Source: a candidate division WOR-3 bacterium (lineage in GTDB: Bacteria; SDB-A). Taken from it: DNA of 64,000 nt. This document shows positions 1-9,040 of the stretch, piece by piece. Both the position numbers and the translations under genes were made by a program. The notes under the pieces were generated by a model, which worked only from the letters and a program-made list of their open reading frames with translations, did no database searches and was not told the origin of the DNA. The stretch's first letter is position 1; each line of letters begins with the position of its first letter. The stretch covers positions 62,001 to 126,000 of the forward strand of contig JAFGSQ010000016.1 of NCBI GenBank assembly GCA_016934535.1, given 5' to 3'.

Positions 1-552
1 AGCACAGACTACGTTTTTGACGGCAAATCGGAAAGACCCTACACGGAGACCGACAAACCCAATCCGATTTCTGTTTACGGCAAATCAAAATATGCCGCCG
101 AAAAGGCAGTAAATGCGGCCCTGTCGGATTTCGTAATAGTGAGGACTTCCTGGCTTCTCTCCAACTCGGGTGGATTTTTAAAAAAAATATCCAACCTATA
201 CGCGCAGAAAAACGAGCTGTTCGTTGTCAATGACATTAAAGGGTCTCCCACGGTCATCGACTACCTCTGTCTTGCAACGATCGGGCTCCTCGAAAGTTCA
301 TTCAGCGGCACAGTAAACGTAGCAAATTCAGGAGAAGCGACGTGGTACGAAGTTGCGAAAGAGTATTTTTCTCTGATCAATGCAGATCCCGGACGAGTCA
401 AAAAAGCCGTATCTCCGACTTTTTCAGAAAAAGCTCCCAGGCCGAAATATTCAGTTCTCGACTGTTCCCTGCTTTCATCATTGATTGAATGCAAGCCTCC
501 CGGATGGAAAACTTCACTCAAAAAACACTTGTCGGGAAAAAATGTAAATTAA
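1..552 (+). CDS. rmlD: dTDP-4-dehydrorhamnose reductase (RmlD), 3' part only
   Basis: The open frame runs from the first base of the window, so only the last 183 residues are present and the NAD(P)-binding N-terminus lies outside. The enzyme reduces dTDP-4-dehydro-L-rhamnose to dTDP-L-rhamnose, a precursor of surface polysaccharide. The fragment opens with the family's STDYVFDG block, followed by the SDR active-site motif YGKSKYAAEK (YxxxK, about residues 26-30), then RTSWL and a substrate-domain region. The first internal ATG, at 139, falls after the catalytic motif and is not a start. The 3' end overlaps the converging kinase gene by four bases. Family membership is clear; the exact sugar is inferred from RmlD-type motifs. 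Confidence 0.88.
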   Translation, partial: STDYVFDGKSERPYTETDKPNPISVYGKSKYAAEKAVNAALSDFVIVRTSWLLSNSGGFLKKISNLYAQKNELFVVNDIKGSPTVIDYLCLATIGLLESSFSGTVNVANSGEATWYEVAKEYFSLINADPGRVKKAVSPTFSEKAPRPKYSVLDCSLLSSLIECKPPGWKTSLKKHLSGKNVN

Positions 553-2123
553 ATATTCTCGAGGTCTCTGTAAAGTTTCACAGTGAATCTGGTTCCCGTT
601 TTATGCTCACTCTCGGCTTTTATAGACCCCTGATGCCTTCCGATTACCTTCTTTGCAAGAGCCAAACCGAGTCCTGCTTTTTTTTCGGGACTTTCGTTCT
701 GTGAAAAAAAAGGATCAAACACTCTCTCAAGATTTTCTTTACTGATGCCGATTCCGTTGTCTTCAAAAATCATGTAAACGCATTTGTCTTCTGCGTCCGA
801 TTTCGTTGTAATCTTTATGGTTCCCGTTTCCGTATCAACTGCTTCTATCGAATTGATGAGAATGTTAAGTATAACCTGCCGGATCTGATCTTTATCAGCC
901 TGAATTTCAGTGTTTTTTTTATCCAGAAAAGTCTCGATTTTTACTTTTTTCTTACCCGCGTAATTGCCCAGGATATTTATGGCATCTTTTATCAAGTCGT
1001 TCAAGTTCACGGAAGAATACATGAGTTTGTTGCTAGCGGAAATAGACCGCAAGTTGGTGACAATTTCCGAAATCTTTCCGACACCTTCAGTGATGCACGA
1101 AAAAGCCTGATCGAATTTCTCTTTTTCGGACACGATGTTCAAGTTGCCTATATAATCTATCGCGATCTGCAAAGCGCTCAACGGGTTAGAGATCTCGTGT
1201 GAAATTATAGAAGCTATCTCGGATACGAGAGTAGTTTTCGCATATTCGACAGTCGGCATTTGATATTGAGGAGGATTTCTTAAAGAGTCCGCAATGCCTT
1301 TGATCAGCCAAGTATTTTCAATAGATATTGACACTCTGTTGGCCAGCAGTCTGAGAATTCTCAAATCTTCATCGGATATTACGAAATCCGGCGGCAGCGC
1401 CATCAGTATCACGCCGTTAATTTCGTTTCTGCTCATCATTGTGAGAACAAACAATTTTTCATTTTTTGTTATTTTATGCATGTAAGCTTGGTTACTGGAT
1501 ATCGCTTCCCTGGCTGTTTCTTCATAACCGGAAGTTTCTTTTTCATCAAAGCCTTCTCCTTTGACCAATACGATGTCATTCTGTTCAGGCGAAGGTTTTA
1601 TGAAAAACAGCAGTTTTTCGACCGGTAATATGTACCTGCAAGTATCCAGAACGCCCTTGAAGGCATTCTCGATTTTAACTTCGCAGGAAAGCGAATCAAA
1701 AAAGTCATTGACGGCGATTATTTTTTTCAAATACGTGTTTTCATTTCTCAAATCCCTCGCCTCAAGTTCTTTTTGAATCACTGAAATAATGTTTTTTGCT
1801 CTGAAAGGTTTCGGAATATATCCGACCGCTCCTTTTTTCATGGCTTCAACGGCTGATTCAATAGTCCCGTAACCGGTCATTACTATTGGGATAATCTTTT
1901 CTCTGACCTGCAGCGCACTTTCAATGAGTTCTATACCGCTCATTTTCGGCATTTTGAGGTCGGTGAGAACGACGTCGAAAGGTCTGTCTTTTATCATCTG
2001 AAAAGCTTCTTCAGAATCGTTTGATATTTCGACGTCGTAACCGCTGGAAATAAGTATCTCCTTGAGGAGTTCGGTTATCGACTTTTCGTCGTCGACAATA
2101 ATTATAGAGTGCTTTTCAGGCAT
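549..2123 (-). CDS. Hybrid response regulator-histidine kinase
   Basis: A 524-residue cytoplasmic signalling protein with the receiver domain first. Receiver, residues 5-120: acidic pair D11/D12, phospho-acceptor D55 in VLTDLKMP, T83 and K105 in PKPF. Residues 140-290 look like a GAF-type sensor region. The dimerisation/phosphotransfer helix carries SHEISNP with H309, followed by a HATPase domain with N, G1 (DNGIGI), F (FDPFF) and G2 (GLGLALAKKV) boxes. No membrane segment is visible. The receiver-GAF-kinase order suggests it takes input from another kinase or a soluble signal. No partner regulator is adjacent. A perfect palindrome lies just upstream of the start (2134-2147). The target is unknown. 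Confidence 0.9.
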   Translation of the reverse strand: MPEKHSIIIVDDEKSITELLKEILISSGYDVEISNDSEEAFQMIKDRPFDVVLTDLKMPKMSGIELIESALQVREKIIPIVMTGYGTIESAVEAMKKGAVGYIPKPFRAKNIISVIQKELEARDLRNENTYLKKIIAVNDFFDSLSCEVKIENAFKGVLDTCRYILPVEKLLFFIKPSPEQNDIVLVKGEGFDEKETSGYEETAREAISSNQAYMHKITKNEKLFVLTMMSRNEINGVILMALPPDFVISDEDLRILRLLANRVSISIENTWLIKGIADSLRNPPQYQMPTVEYAKTTLVSEIASIISHEISNPLSALQIAIDYIGNLNIVSEKEKFDQAFSCITEGVGKISEIVTNLRSISASNKLMYSSVNLNDLIKDAINILGNYAGKKKVKIETFLDKKNTEIQADKDQIRQVILNILINSIEAVDTETGTIKITTKSDAEDKCVYMIFEDNGIGISKENLERVFDPFFSQNESPEKKAGLGLALAKKVIGRHQGSIKAESEHKTGTRFTVKLYRDLENI

Positions 2124-2133
2124 GTTGCTGATA

Positions 2134-2147
2134 ATATTTCGAAATAT
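2134..2147. promoter_or_regulatory. Perfect 14-bp palindrome between divergent genes
   Basis: ATATTTCGAAATAT is self-complementary over 14 bases. It sits 11 bases upstream of the kinase ATG, within the 79-base divergent gap shared with the amidohydrolase gene. This geometry suits an operator, but AT-rich palindromes also arise by chance and no regulator is known for it. Confidence 0.35.
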
Positions 2148-2202
2148 CTTATATCAACTTTATGAATAAAACAACCTGTAAAAAGAAACCAGGGACAAAG
2201 TA

Positions 2203-3546
2203 ATGCCTTTTACTGAAAACATTTCAGAGAATTATTTACTGACCGGCGATTATATCATGACGACCCCCGACGGAGACTGCATTGAAAACGGATCGGTCGT
2301 CGTTTCCGGCGATAAAATAATTGATTTGGGCAAAAGAGCAGAGATGACAGAAAACTATCCCACATTCTCTGAATTCAAAGAAAAAGATTCGATAATCTTT
2401 CCTGGTTTGATTAACGCCCACACTCACATAGCGATGACATTATTCAGAGGCATAGCCGAAGACCTGCCCCTGGAAAAATGGCTCAATGAAAGTATCTTTC
2501 CGAGGGAAAAAACGCTCTCAGAGGACATGGTATACTACGGATCGCTGCTCGGGTGTTCCGAGATGATAAGAAGCGGAACTACAGCTTTTTGCGATATGTA
2601 CATTTTTGAAGAATCCGTTGCAAGGGCCTGCGAAATATCAGGTTTGAGATCTCTCCTCGGAGAAGGCCTGTTTGACTTTCCGTCACCTTCATACGGTGTT
2701 CTGGAAGACGGCATAATGAAAACCGCCGAACTGATTGAAAAATACATGTTATCTGAAAAAATAAGATTTTCAGCTTCCCCACACTCAGTATATACATGCT
2801 CGATTGAAAACGTGAAAAGAATCAAAGATTTAGCTCGTAAAAAAAAATCCAAATTCCAGATCCACGCCGCCGAGACCAGGGAAGAAAATGAAAATTCAAT
2901 AAAAAATAACGGGCTGTCCGTCGTACAACTCCTCGACAGGGAAGGAATATTGGACAGGGACACACTCCTTTTTCACTGCGTATGGATAAACGAGAAAGAC
3001 GCTGACATAATAGCCGGGACCGGCGCGACACCGGTAATCTGTTCGACTAGCAATCTCAAGCTTGGATCCGGTATACCGCCTTTGCCAATGCTGCTTGACA
3101 GATCAATTCATTTTTGCCTGGGAACAGACGGACCAGCAAGCAACAACAGCCTGGACATGATAGGGGAAATGAAAATTTCAGCGCTCATTCAAAAAGGAGT
3201 CAACATGAATCCCGAAATCTGCCCTGCCGAAGCTGTTTTCAGGGCGTCCACTTTAAACGGTGCGGAAGCCCTCGGTTTTGATAAATCCGGGATCGTTGCC
3301 CCTTCAATGAAAGCGGATCTGATAGTTCTGGATATAAACGAATCAAACTCATTGCCTCTTTACAGTCCTTTGCATCACATTCTATATTCTGCTTCCTCAA
3401 AAGACGTCAGAGACTGCATCGTCGGGGGGAAATTCCTGATGAAAAATAAAAAAGTCATTTCCGTTGATTTGGAAACCGTAAAAAAAGAGATTTCAAAGAT
3501 AAAAGACTTTTTTTCAAAAAAGTATTCCCTCGCTCTTGCGAAATGA
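2203..3546 (+). CDS. mtaD: 5-methylthioadenosine/S-adenosylhomocysteine deaminase-type amidohydrolase
   Basis: A 447-residue member of the TRZ/ATZ-MtaD branch of metal-dependent amidohydrolases, expected to deaminate methylthioadenosine, S-adenosylhomocysteine or related adenosines. Visible metal and active-site elements: H73 and H75 in NAHTHIAMTLFRG, H221 and E224 in HAAETREE, a histidine at 258, and D309 in LGTDGPASNNSLD. The length fits the family. The start ATG follows a weak GGGA at 2191-2194. It is transcribed divergently from the kinase gene. A true adenosine deaminase is also present in this window (41441-42613), so this paralogue probably serves SAM-cycle products. Substrate choice within the family cannot be read safely from sequence; guanine-like or atrazine-type substrates are less likely alternatives. 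Confidence 0.82.
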   Translation: MPFTENISENYLLTGDYIMTTPDGDCIENGSVVVSGDKIIDLGKRAEMTENYPTFSEFKEKDSIIFPGLINAHTHIAMTLFRGIAEDLPLEKWLNESIFPREKTLSEDMVYYGSLLGCSEMIRSGTTAFCDMYIFEESVARACEISGLRSLLGEGLFDFPSPSYGVLEDGIMKTAELIEKYMLSEKIRFSASPHSVYTCSIENVKRIKDLARKKKSKFQIHAAETREENENSIKNNGLSVVQLLDREGILDRDTLLFHCVWINEKDADIIAGTGATPVICSTSNLKLGSGIPPLPMLLDRSIHFCLGTDGPASNNSLDMIGEMKISALIQKGVNMNPEICPAEAVFRASTLNGAEALGFDKSGIVAPSMKADLIVLDINESNSLPLYSPLHHILYSASSKDVRDCIVGGKFLMKNKKVISVDLETVKKEISKIKDFFSKKYSLALAK

Positions 3547-3552
3547 AATGAG

Positions 3553-3581
3553 TTGACTTTTATTTTTCCTCAAAATAACAT
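3553..3581 (+). promoter_or_regulatory. Sigma-70-type promoter for tRNA-Leu
   Basis: A TTGACT -35 (3553-3558) is separated by 17 bases from TAACAT (3576-3581). Transcription would start about three bases before the tRNA 5' end. The spacing and position fit well; the -10 matches the consensus at four of six bases. Confidence 0.6.
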
Positions 3582-3590
3582 TCAGGATAT

Positions 3591-3674
3591 GCCGGGGTGG
3601 CGGAATTGGCAGACGCGCTGGATTCAGGTTCCAGTGAATGCAAATTCGTGCGGGTTCAAGTCCCGCTCCCGGCA
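3591..3674 (+). tRNA. tRNA-Leu(CAG)
   Basis: An 84-base class II tRNA. The acceptor GCCGGGG pairs with TCCCGGC (one G-T pair), with discriminator A at 3674 and no encoded CCA. The D-arm is GGCGGAATTGGCAGACGC. The anticodon stem CTGGA/TCCAG encloses the loop TTCAGGT, giving anticodon CAG. A long variable arm (TGAATGCAAATTCGT) and a T-arm with GGTTCAAGTCC follow. The long variable arm and leucine-type D-loop support the identity. A reading frame entering this gene gives a spurious protein N-terminus (see the next gene). Confidence 0.97.
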
Positions 3675-3695
3675 ATTCATTCCCGAAGGCGGCAA

Positions 3696-4538
3696 GTGAG
3701 TAACCTCTTGGAGATCCCGAGAAGATTTTTTGTTTTCTTTCTTCTTTTTCTATCCGCTTCCATGTCTGTTTTTTCTTTCAGAACAATGAGATCGGCAAGG
3801 CCGATTCAGGTAGCCGAACAAATGGCATATTTTCCGTCCGGAAAAAATTTCAGAATGGCTGGGCCTACTTTCGCCTCAGTAGTTGCCGACATGGCCTGGC
3901 TTCAGATTGTTCAGTACTACGGATGGGAAATCAGAGTGGGTCACGACTTTTCAATGATAAAACCTATACTGTTCATTCTCACCGACATAGATCCGAATTT
4001 TACAACTCCTTACACTCTCGGCGCTTTCATACTGCTCGATAACGCTCAGGATTTCGAAGGAGCACACGAACTGCTTAATAAAGGCGCCGTTTCAAACCAG
4101 GACGAATGGAGATATCCGTTTTTGAGCGGTTTCATATATTGGATATCAGCACCTTCACAACCCGACAGCCTGAAAAATTACTACTACGCTCTGGCCGGCA
4201 GTAAATTCAGGTTAGCCGCATCAAAACCGGAAGCTCCGGAATACGTTTTGAAGTTCTCTTCAGCCGCCGCCAAAAAAACAGGCGAACACCTGCTCGCCGC
4301 GGACATCTGGCTTCAGCTTTACGATTTGAGCGAACTGACTGAAGAAAGAGTAATATTCCTCAGAAACGCCAAACTGGAAATCGAGAGACACATTCAGTCC
4401 AAAATTGGGGTTTATTCGGATACCGGAAGTATCCCCTCCCTTTCCGAAATAGGATTAAAAGAGAATCATCTTATTCTGCCCGACGGATCAATCCTTTACA
4501 TGGATGATGCCGGACAGCCGTCGTGGAAAAACCGCTGA
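3696..4538 (+). CDS. Membrane-anchored TPR-like protein of unknown function
   Basis: About 280 residues from a GTG at 3696. The open frame extends back through the tRNA-Leu gene, but that extension (MAELADALDSGS...) is the translation of tRNA sequence and is rejected. The GTG is preceded by GAAGGCGG; a later ATG at 3762 is an alternative. One N-terminal hydrophobic segment (about residues 10-26) suggests an anchor or signal. The body is helical and repeat-like (DPNFTTPYTLGAFILL, FEGAHELLNKGA), resembling degenerate tetratricopeptide units seen in envelope proteins of several deep Gram-negative lineages. Function is unknown. It converges on gltX with one base between stops. Confidence 0.65.
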   Translation: MSNLLEIPRRFFVFFLLFLSASMSVFSFRTMRSARPIQVAEQMAYFPSGKNFRMAGPTFASVVADMAWLQIVQYYGWEIRVGHDFSMIKPILFILTDIDPNFTTPYTLGAFILLDNAQDFEGAHELLNKGAVSNQDEWRYPFLSGFIYWISAPSQPDSLKNYYYALAGSKFRLAASKPEAPEYVLKFSSAAAKKTGEHLLAADIWLQLYDLSELTEERVIFLRNAKLEIERHIQSKIGVYSDTGSIPSLSEIGLKENHLILPDGSILYMDDAGQPSWKNR

Positions 4539-4539
4539 A

Positions 4540-6006
4540 TTATTTTTTTTGAACTGTAATTTCATCAACGGCTTTTTGAAGTCTTTTCAGGACCGTGGCT
4601 TTTCCGAGAATTTCGCATATTTCAAAAAGACCGGGTCCGGCTGACATACCAGTAAGGCAAACTCTAAGAGCATGGATCAACACGCTGTTTTTAACACCGA
4701 ATTCTTTTGCGGTTTCTCTAAGAGAGGTTTCAAAGTCTTCTTTCGAGTCAGTTTTCCCCCGGGCAATCTTCCCTGAAAGAGCCGTAAGATACTTTTCAAT
4801 TCCCGCAATGCTTTTGACCGATTTTTCCCACGCTTCTGCTTCATATTCATCAGGATCCCTGAAAAAATACCCCGCTCTTTCAACAGCATCGGAAATCTTT
4901 GGCAATCTTGTCTTTAAAAGCTCGAAAACTGCGGTCGAATACTTCTCGTCAAAATTTCGAGTCTCCAATCCGTTTTCATCGAGAAAACTTATCGCTTTTT
5001 TGTAGATTTCTTCTCCGGTCATTTTTGAAACATAGACTGAATTAATCCACTCCAATTTTTTTATATCGAACACCGCGGGGCTTTTCGAAAGCCCCTCCAG
5101 CGAAAATTTCGATACGATTTCATCTCTTTCAAGTATCTCTTCGTTGTTTCCGGGAGACCACCCGAGTAACGCGAGGAAATTGAACATGGCTTCAGGAAGT
5201 ATGCCTAATTTTTCGTAATCACCTACATAAACCGAGCCGTGTCTTTTTGAAAGTCTCTTTTTGTCGGAGCCCAATATCACAGGCAGGTGGACAAACACAG
5301 GTTCTTTCCAATTCATTGCTTTGTATAAAAGCACGTGTTTCGGGGTAGATGAAATGAATTCGTCGCCTCGTAACACGTGAGATATCAGCATGTAATGATC
5401 GTCAACGACGTTTGCGAAATTATATGTAGGAAATCCGTCTTTTTTCAAAATGATCATGTCGTCGATTGTATCGTTCTGAAAACTTACCGAACCTCTTAGA
5501 AAATCTTCGTAAGAAGTCACTCCTGTCAAGGGAGTCGCGAACCTGACAACCCTTTCTTTTTCTTTAAGCGCCTTTATACCGTCGAAAGGCAGGTTTCTTT
5601 CACGGCAATGCCTGTCGTACATGGGATTTTCCTTAGCTTCTCGCATGACGTTTCTTATCTTGTCAAGACGCTCTGCGGAACAGTCACAGACATAAGCGAG
5701 TCCGTTTTCTATCATTTCAGAGGCGGTTTTTTCATACAGGTGGAGGCGTTCGGACTGACAGTAGGGTCCGAGATCTCCACCCGTTCCGAAACCCTCGTCC
5801 GGTTTTATATCCAGCCAGGCGAGGGCTTTTTCAATGGCTTCAACAGATCCTTCTACTAGTCTTTCTCTGTCTGTGTCCTCTATCCTCAGTATGAATTTAC
5901 CTCCGTTTTTCCTGGCAAAAAGATAATCGAACAGGGCGGTTCTTATGTTACCGACGTGAGGAAAGCCGGTCGGGGAAGGCGCGAAGCGGACCCTGACTGT
6001 TTCCAT
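4540..6006 (-). CDS. gltX: Glutamyl-tRNA synthetase
   Basis: A 488-residue class I aminoacyl-tRNA synthetase that charges tRNA-Glu, and perhaps tRNA-Gln where an amidotransferase follows. It has the HIGH-type motif PHVGN (about residues 16-20), IEDTDRER typical of GluRS/GlnRS, and the KMSKS-type motif RLSKRHGS. The anticodon-binding helical region occupies the last 150 residues. The ATG at 6006 shares a base with the ftcD stop (TGATG), implying translational coupling; a TTG three bases earlier is less likely. Length is normal for bacterial GluRS. Confidence 0.96.
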   Translation of the reverse strand: METVRVRFAPSPTGFPHVGNIRTALFDYLFARKNGGKFILRIEDTDRERLVEGSVEAIEKALAWLDIKPDEGFGTGGDLGPYCQSERLHLYEKTASEMIENGLAYVCDCSAERLDKIRNVMREAKENPMYDRHCRERNLPFDGIKALKEKERVVRFATPLTGVTSYEDFLRGSVSFQNDTIDDMIILKKDGFPTYNFANVVDDHYMLISHVLRGDEFISSTPKHVLLYKAMNWKEPVFVHLPVILGSDKKRLSKRHGSVYVGDYEKLGILPEAMFNFLALLGWSPGNNEEILERDEIVSKFSLEGLSKSPAVFDIKKLEWINSVYVSKMTGEEIYKKAISFLDENGLETRNFDEKYSTAVFELLKTRLPKISDAVERAGYFFRDPDEYEAEAWEKSVKSIAGIEKYLTALSGKIARGKTDSKEDFETSLRETAKEFGVKNSVLIHALRVCLTGMSAGPGLFEICEILGKATVLKRLQKAVDEITVQKK

Positions 6007-7685
6007 CAATCTCTCCCGACTATCCCGTAAACTGTATTCATGATGTTTTCTTTTAATTTTGCGGCTTCGCCCATCATCTTTTCAGCTTCTTCTCTGACTT
6101 TCGTTGAAAAATGATCATCTTGGATTTCCGAAAGATTGATCAAAACGTTAAGAAAAGCTCCTTCGGCAGCAGCCATGGCTGAAAGGGCAGCGACACCGGC
6201 GTCCGAGATGCTGTTCGGATTGATTTTCGGAGCTATACTGTCAAGCTGACAGAGGACTTTTACAGCGCACGCGCATGTTCTGAGAGGCACCTCTGCCGCG
6301 ATTTTATTCGCTGACTCCATGGCTTCCGACCTTTTCAGTTTCTCTTCTTCTGTTTTTTTAGGCAATCTTCTCGCTTGAATTATCATGTTGAAAGCTTCCG
6401 TGTCTTTGTCTATGAGTTCAGCCAATTCTTCTTTTAAATCGTGAGTCTTCAAAGCTGTCGTTTCCATTATATCCCTGTGCTCGGTGAAATCCTTGTGACT
6501 GAAAGTCAGATTTGAAACCATGGCCGTCAAAGCCGAAGCAAGAGAACCGAGAAGAGCGCTCACGCTTCCACCTCCCGGAGCAACAGAATCGGAGGACACT
6601 TCGTCTATAAAATTATAAACAGTCATAGAAGCGAGCGTTCCCGACCTTTTGGCTCCTACCACATAATCAATTATCTTCTTTTCGGGTTCGAATTTATAAA
6701 GCGAAGAAAGCCCGAGAGACATGACGGCTGCTTCTACGGTTTTTTTTTCCGGCACCGCAGAGCATTTACCCTGTTTCGAGAGATAGAAACGTCCCGTTTC
6801 TTTTAAGGCTTCAAGAGGCACCAATCCGACGATCTCACTTCCCGTCACAAGCGCGCCGCGGATGTCTGCCTGCCTTCTTACCTCTTCGAACGCAGTGTGA
6901 ATTCCGGTCGTATGGTAATCTGTAAGGTTCATTGTCACCTGAGCAACGTTGAAGTCGGGCAAATACCAGCCTGTGGCTTTGCACGCTTTCAAAGTTCCCG
7001 GAATTTTTATTTTTTCTCCGTTTTCGTCGACTTCAAAACTCCCGTTCGTTTTCTTTTTGAATCTTCCGGAATCGCTTATGGTTTTGCCGATGTCTTTCGG
7101 GATTTTTGTGTCCGTCGTGTTCAGATTAATGTTGTATGCTATAAGGAAATCTCTGACTCCTATGACAGTTGCGCCGGATTTTGGATTGAAAGAAAAAGGT
7201 CCGTAATCGGGTTTCCAAAATTCGTCTTTCATTTTTTCCTCGAGAGCTTCGTATTCGCCCTTACGTACGTCGGCGAGGAGTCTTCTTTCAGGACGCGTGG
7301 CTGATCTTTCGTACATATAAACCGGGATTCCAAGTTCGGTTCCAACTTTTTCAGCCAATCTTTCCGAAAGCGCGACGCATTCTTCAGCTGTAACGCCGGA
7401 CACAGGAATGAGAGGACAAACATCAGTAGCCCCCATTCTCGGATGAGCTCCGGTATGATTGGTCATGTCAATTAACTCGGAAGCCTTCTTTATTGCCGCA
7501 AAAGCAGCTTCCATAACTGATTCCGGAGTTCCTACAAATGTCACAACTGTCCTGTTAGTGTCCGGTCCGGGGTCTACATCGAGAAGTACCGCCCCTTTTG
7601 TTTTTTCTATTTCTTTGGTGATCAGTCCGATTTTTGACTTGTCTCTGCCTTCACTGAAATTTGGGACGCATTCTATCAGGTTCAT
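6006..7685 (-). CDS. ftcD: Bifunctional glutamate formiminotransferase / formimidoyltetrahydrofolate cyclodeaminase
   Basis: A 559-residue fusion. Residues 1 to about 330 form the formiminotransferase (ECVPNFSEGRD, NHTGAHPRMGATDVCP). The last about 210 residues are the all-helical cyclodeaminase, with the loop VAPGGGSVSALLGSLASAL. It moves the formimino group of formiminoglutamate to tetrahydrofolate and then releases ammonia to give methenyl-THF, the last step of one histidine degradation route. No other hut gene is in the window. The ATG follows AAAGGTGAAAG. It is coupled to gltX downstream and sits three bases after the small membrane gene upstream. The same fusion is known in animals and several bacterial phyla, so it is not a new arrangement. 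Confidence 0.92.
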   Translation of the reverse strand: MNLIECVPNFSEGRDKSKIGLITKEIEKTKGAVLLDVDPGPDTNRTVVTFVGTPESVMEAAFAAIKKASELIDMTNHTGAHPRMGATDVCPLIPVSGVTAEECVALSERLAEKVGTELGIPVYMYERSATRPERRLLADVRKGEYEALEEKMKDEFWKPDYGPFSFNPKSGATVIGVRDFLIAYNINLNTTDTKIPKDIGKTISDSGRFKKKTNGSFEVDENGEKIKIPGTLKACKATGWYLPDFNVAQVTMNLTDYHTTGIHTAFEEVRRQADIRGALVTGSEIVGLVPLEALKETGRFYLSKQGKCSAVPEKKTVEAAVMSLGLSSLYKFEPEKKIIDYVVGAKRSGTLASMTVYNFIDEVSSDSVAPGGGSVSALLGSLASALTAMVSNLTFSHKDFTEHRDIMETTALKTHDLKEELAELIDKDTEAFNMIIQARRLPKKTEEEKLKRSEAMESANKIAAEVPLRTCACAVKVLCQLDSIAPKINPNSISDAGVAALSAMAAAEGAFLNVLINLSEIQDDHFSTKVREEAEKMMGEAAKLKENIMNTVYGIVGRD

Positions 7686-7688
7686 CTT

Positions 7689-7937
7689 TCACCTTTCGAT
7701 TTCTCTTTTAATGTCCGTCAGTTCGCTGTTAATATTTTCAAGGGATCTGGCTATCGAAGCCGCAGAATTCGCGATTTTTTCCAGATTTCTCGTGTCCGTC
7801 TCGAAGCTGTCGTTATTGAATTCAGCGTACATTTCGGAAAATGAAATATACGGTTTCACAAAATTCAGGAACATGAGTACTGCTATAATCGCAAGCAGTA
7901 TTATAACCGGTTTTGATCCTTCGATTTTAACTGTCAC
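7689..7937 (-). CDS. Small membrane-anchored coiled-coil protein
   Basis: An 82-residue protein starting at GTG behind a strong AAGGAGG six bases upstream. Residues 10-27 form one transmembrane segment (VIILLAIIAVLMFLNFV). The remainder is polar and helical with heptad-like spacing (LEKIANSAASIARSLENINSEL). It leads the ftcD-gltX transcription unit. No family is recognised; a scaffold or membrane-tethered coiled coil is all the sequence supports. Confidence 0.6.
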   Translation of the reverse strand: MTVKIEGSKPVIILLAIIAVLMFLNFVKPYISFSEMYAEFNNDSFETDTRNLEKIANSAASIARSLENINSELTDIKREIER

Positions 7938-8104
7938 GACTGCCTCCTTTTAAAAGTTAGAAAAACGACAGAATATAGTTTATCACAAACAAAATAAATT
8001 GCACGCTCTCGCTAAAATTCCCACGAACAAGACAACGCCTTCATAAGCAGTGAAAAAGCATTTTTACATTTTGCGATTTATTTTTTACCATTTCAATAAT
8101 TTCT

Positions 8105-8132
8105 TTAATAAAATCATGATATTGCGTATAAT
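8105..8132 (+). promoter_or_regulatory. Promoter for dapA-lysC
   Basis: A perfect TATAAT (8127-8132) lies 16 bases after TTAATA (8105-8110, four of six). A short leader leads to CCGGAGG five bases before the dapA ATG. The rest of the 227-base gap (7938-8164) shows no gene or strong hairpin. Confidence 0.6.
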
Positions 8133-8164
8133 AAACGAGTCAAAAGAATCAACCGGAGGTTTTC

Positions 8165-9040
8165 ATGTTTGAATTCTGCACAGTGGCTATGATCACTCCT
8201 TTCATGAACGGTAAACTCGACAGGGACGGTATAAAGAAAAATGTCGATTTTTACATCTGCAAAGGAGTGCAGGGCATTCTTATAGCGGGTACGACAGGCG
8301 AGTCTCCTACTCTCAACGACGATGAATACGAAATCCTCACGAATGAAGTCGTCGAATCCGCAAAGAAAAGGGTGAAAATCATGCTTAATGTGGGAACGAA
8401 TTCGACGGCGAAATCCCTGAAAAATCTGTCGTTTGCGAATTCAGCTGGTGTCGACGGAGTTCTCGCCATCACTCCGTATTACAACAAACCGAATTATTCC
8501 GGTATGAAAGATCACTTCGTCAGTATAGCAGAAGAAACCGATTTGCCGGTATACATTTACAACGTACCTTCGAGAACAGGAATAAACATAGACGTCGGAC
8601 TTGTCGCAGAACTGAGAAAAATGAACAGGAACATAGCCGGCATCAAAGAAGCTTCCGGAAACATTGACAGAATCTCTGAAATGACCGGTAAAATAGACTC
8701 AGATTTCGAAATACTGTCTGGAGACGACGGCCTGACTTTACCTTCCATGTCTGTTGGAGCTAAAGGCGTGATATCAGTGAGCGCCAATGTAATTCCCTCC
8801 GAAGTTTCCAGAATGACCCGCTCTTTCGCTGAAAGAGACACTGAAACTGCTAGAATCATTCACATCAAATATTTCGAACTCACAAAACTGCTTTTTGTAG
8901 AGACAAATCCGGTTCCCGTGAAGACGGCCATGAGGATGATGGGTTTGCCTTCGGGAGAGCTTAGACTTCCTCTTGGTGAAATGTCCGAATCCCACAAGGT
9001 TTTACTGAGGAACGAACTTGAAAAACTTGACCTTTTATGA
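8165..9040 (+). CDS. dapA: 4-hydroxy-tetrahydrodipicolinate synthase
   Basis: A 291-residue TIM-barrel enzyme that condenses pyruvate with aspartate semialdehyde at the entry to diaminopimelate and lysine synthesis. Visible active-site residues: K161 in AGIKEASG (Schiff base), Y132 in YIYNVPSRTG, and the GTTGESPTL loop at 42-50. The ATG has a good GGAGG. Its stop overlaps the lysC start (ATGA), so the two first committed enzymes are co-translated. With dapB elsewhere in the window (53177-53857), this supports a working DAP route that feeds peptidoglycan. Feedback control by lysine is usual for the family but cannot be confirmed here. Confidence 0.96.
   Translation: MFEFCTVAMITPFMNGKLDRDGIKKNVDFYICKGVQGILIAGTTGESPTLNDDEYEILTNEVVESAKKRVKIMLNVGTNSTAKSLKNLSFANSAGVDGVLAITPYYNKPNYSGMKDHFVSIAEETDLPVYIYNVPSRTGINIDVGLVAELRKMNRNIAGIKEASGNIDRISEMTGKIDSDFEILSGDDGLTLPSMSVGAKGVISVSANVIPSEVSRMTRSFAERDTETARIIHIKYFELTKLLFVETNPVPVKTAMRMMGLPSGELRLPLGEMSESHKVLLRNELEKLDLL

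Noticed and set aside
3597-3695. N-terminal 33 codons in frame with the membrane-anchored protein gene
   Set aside because: They are translated from tRNA-Leu and the 21 bases after it; a GTG at 3696 is the first acceptable start.
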